Below, one piece after another: positions 7,628-7,815 of a DNA stretch of 7,815 nt. This DNA comes from Cytophagales bacterium (GTDB lineage Bacteria > Bacteroidota > Bacteroidia > Cytophagales > Amoebophilaceae), in assembly GCA_022360235.1 (NCBI GenBank), contig JAKSDE010000021.1, positions 1 to 7,815 on the forward strand, written 5' to 3'. Every line of letters begins with the position of its first letter. The first letter of the stretch is position 1. Made by a program: the position numbers and the translations under genes. Below the pieces are notes generated by a model. That model was not told where the DNA came from and did no database searches. It was given only the letters and a program-made list of their open reading frames with translations.

Positions 7628-7815
7628 AACCCAGAACCCAGAACTCGGAACTCGGAACTCAGAACTCAGAACCCGGAACTCAGAACTCAGAACTCAGAAC
7701 CCAGAACTCGGAACTCAGAACCCAGAACTCGGAACCCAGAACCCAGAACCCAGAACTCAGAACCCGGAACTCAGAACTCAGAACCCGGAACTCAGAACCC
7801 GGAACTCAGAATTCG
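7628..7815. repeat. Degenerate heptamer tandem array, right copy (AACYCRG)n
   Basis: Twenty-six uninterrupted consensus units (7628-7809) in the same orientation as the left array: AACTCAG (11), AACCCAG (7), AACTCGG (4) and AACCCGG (4). A partial unit TCGG (7624-7627) abuts the dapB stop codon on the left, and AATTCG (7810-7815) is a changed unit cut by the window edge, so the array probably continues. The variant proportions differ from the left array (AACTCAG dominates here), and no clean 28-bp super-repeat is seen. The + strand has no stop codons in any frame; on the minus strand only AACTCAG units give TGA. Function unknown. Confidence 0.97.

Noticed and set aside
7733..7760. Telomere-like or G-quadruplex role for the CYGGGTT strand
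   Set aside because: Only AACCCRG units give GGG on the minus strand, and they are interspersed with GAG-containing units. Only one run of three consecutive GGG units is seen, so regular quadruplex formation is not supported.
7624..7815. Heptamer arrays as a CRISPR array
   Set aside because: Units are 7 bp, contiguous and without spacers, with no cas genes nearby.

Overview
This window looks like a chromosomal housekeeping segment from a member of the Bacteroidota. The evidence is the gene order parA, parB, DUF5683 protein, dapB, which is a common Bacteroidota arrangement. Two near-gene sites also match the Bacteroidota -7 promoter element (TAnnTTTG), and the gene leaders are AT-rich with no convincing Shine-Dalgarno sequence. 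The moderately AT-rich genes and a miniature IS remnant would suit an Amoebophilus/Cardinium-like symbiont lineage, but that placement is a guess. All seven confident genes are on the + strand and appear intact.

Layout: (1) 1-112, a tandem array of a degenerate heptamer, AACYCRG. (2) 138-1133, asd, aspartate-semialdehyde dehydrogenase. (3) 1134-1711, a 578-bp gap without an intact gene. It holds weak hairpins, a 78-bp miniature IS/MITE-like element with terminal inverted repeats, two possible minus-strand gene remnants, a 16-bp perfect palindrome with CIRCE-like half sites, and a promoter framed by an inverted repeat. (4) 1712-3683, the groES-groEL chaperonin operon, closed by a strong intrinsic terminator at 3707-3739. 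(5) 3822-7623, a tightly packed five-gene unit: UPF0173 metal-dependent hydrolase, parA, parB, DUF5683 membrane protein and dapB. The junctions are -1, +13, +2 and -4 bp, and a perfect TAnnTTTG site lies upstream. (6) 7628-7815, a second, longer array of the same heptamer in the same orientation, starting 4 bp after the dapB stop codon and running to the window edge.

How the genes fit together: Asd and DapB are two steps of the aspartate-to-diaminopimelate/lysine route, which feeds peptidoglycan as well as lysine. GroES/GroEL fold proteins. ParA/ParB segregate the chromosome origin. The DUF5683 protein is a small membrane protein of unknown role, co-translated with ParB and DapB.

The least ordinary features are the two heptamer arrays that bracket the segment and the possible operator architecture in front of groESL. 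I see no defence, secretion or mobile gene system, and nothing that amounts to a clearly new multi-gene system.
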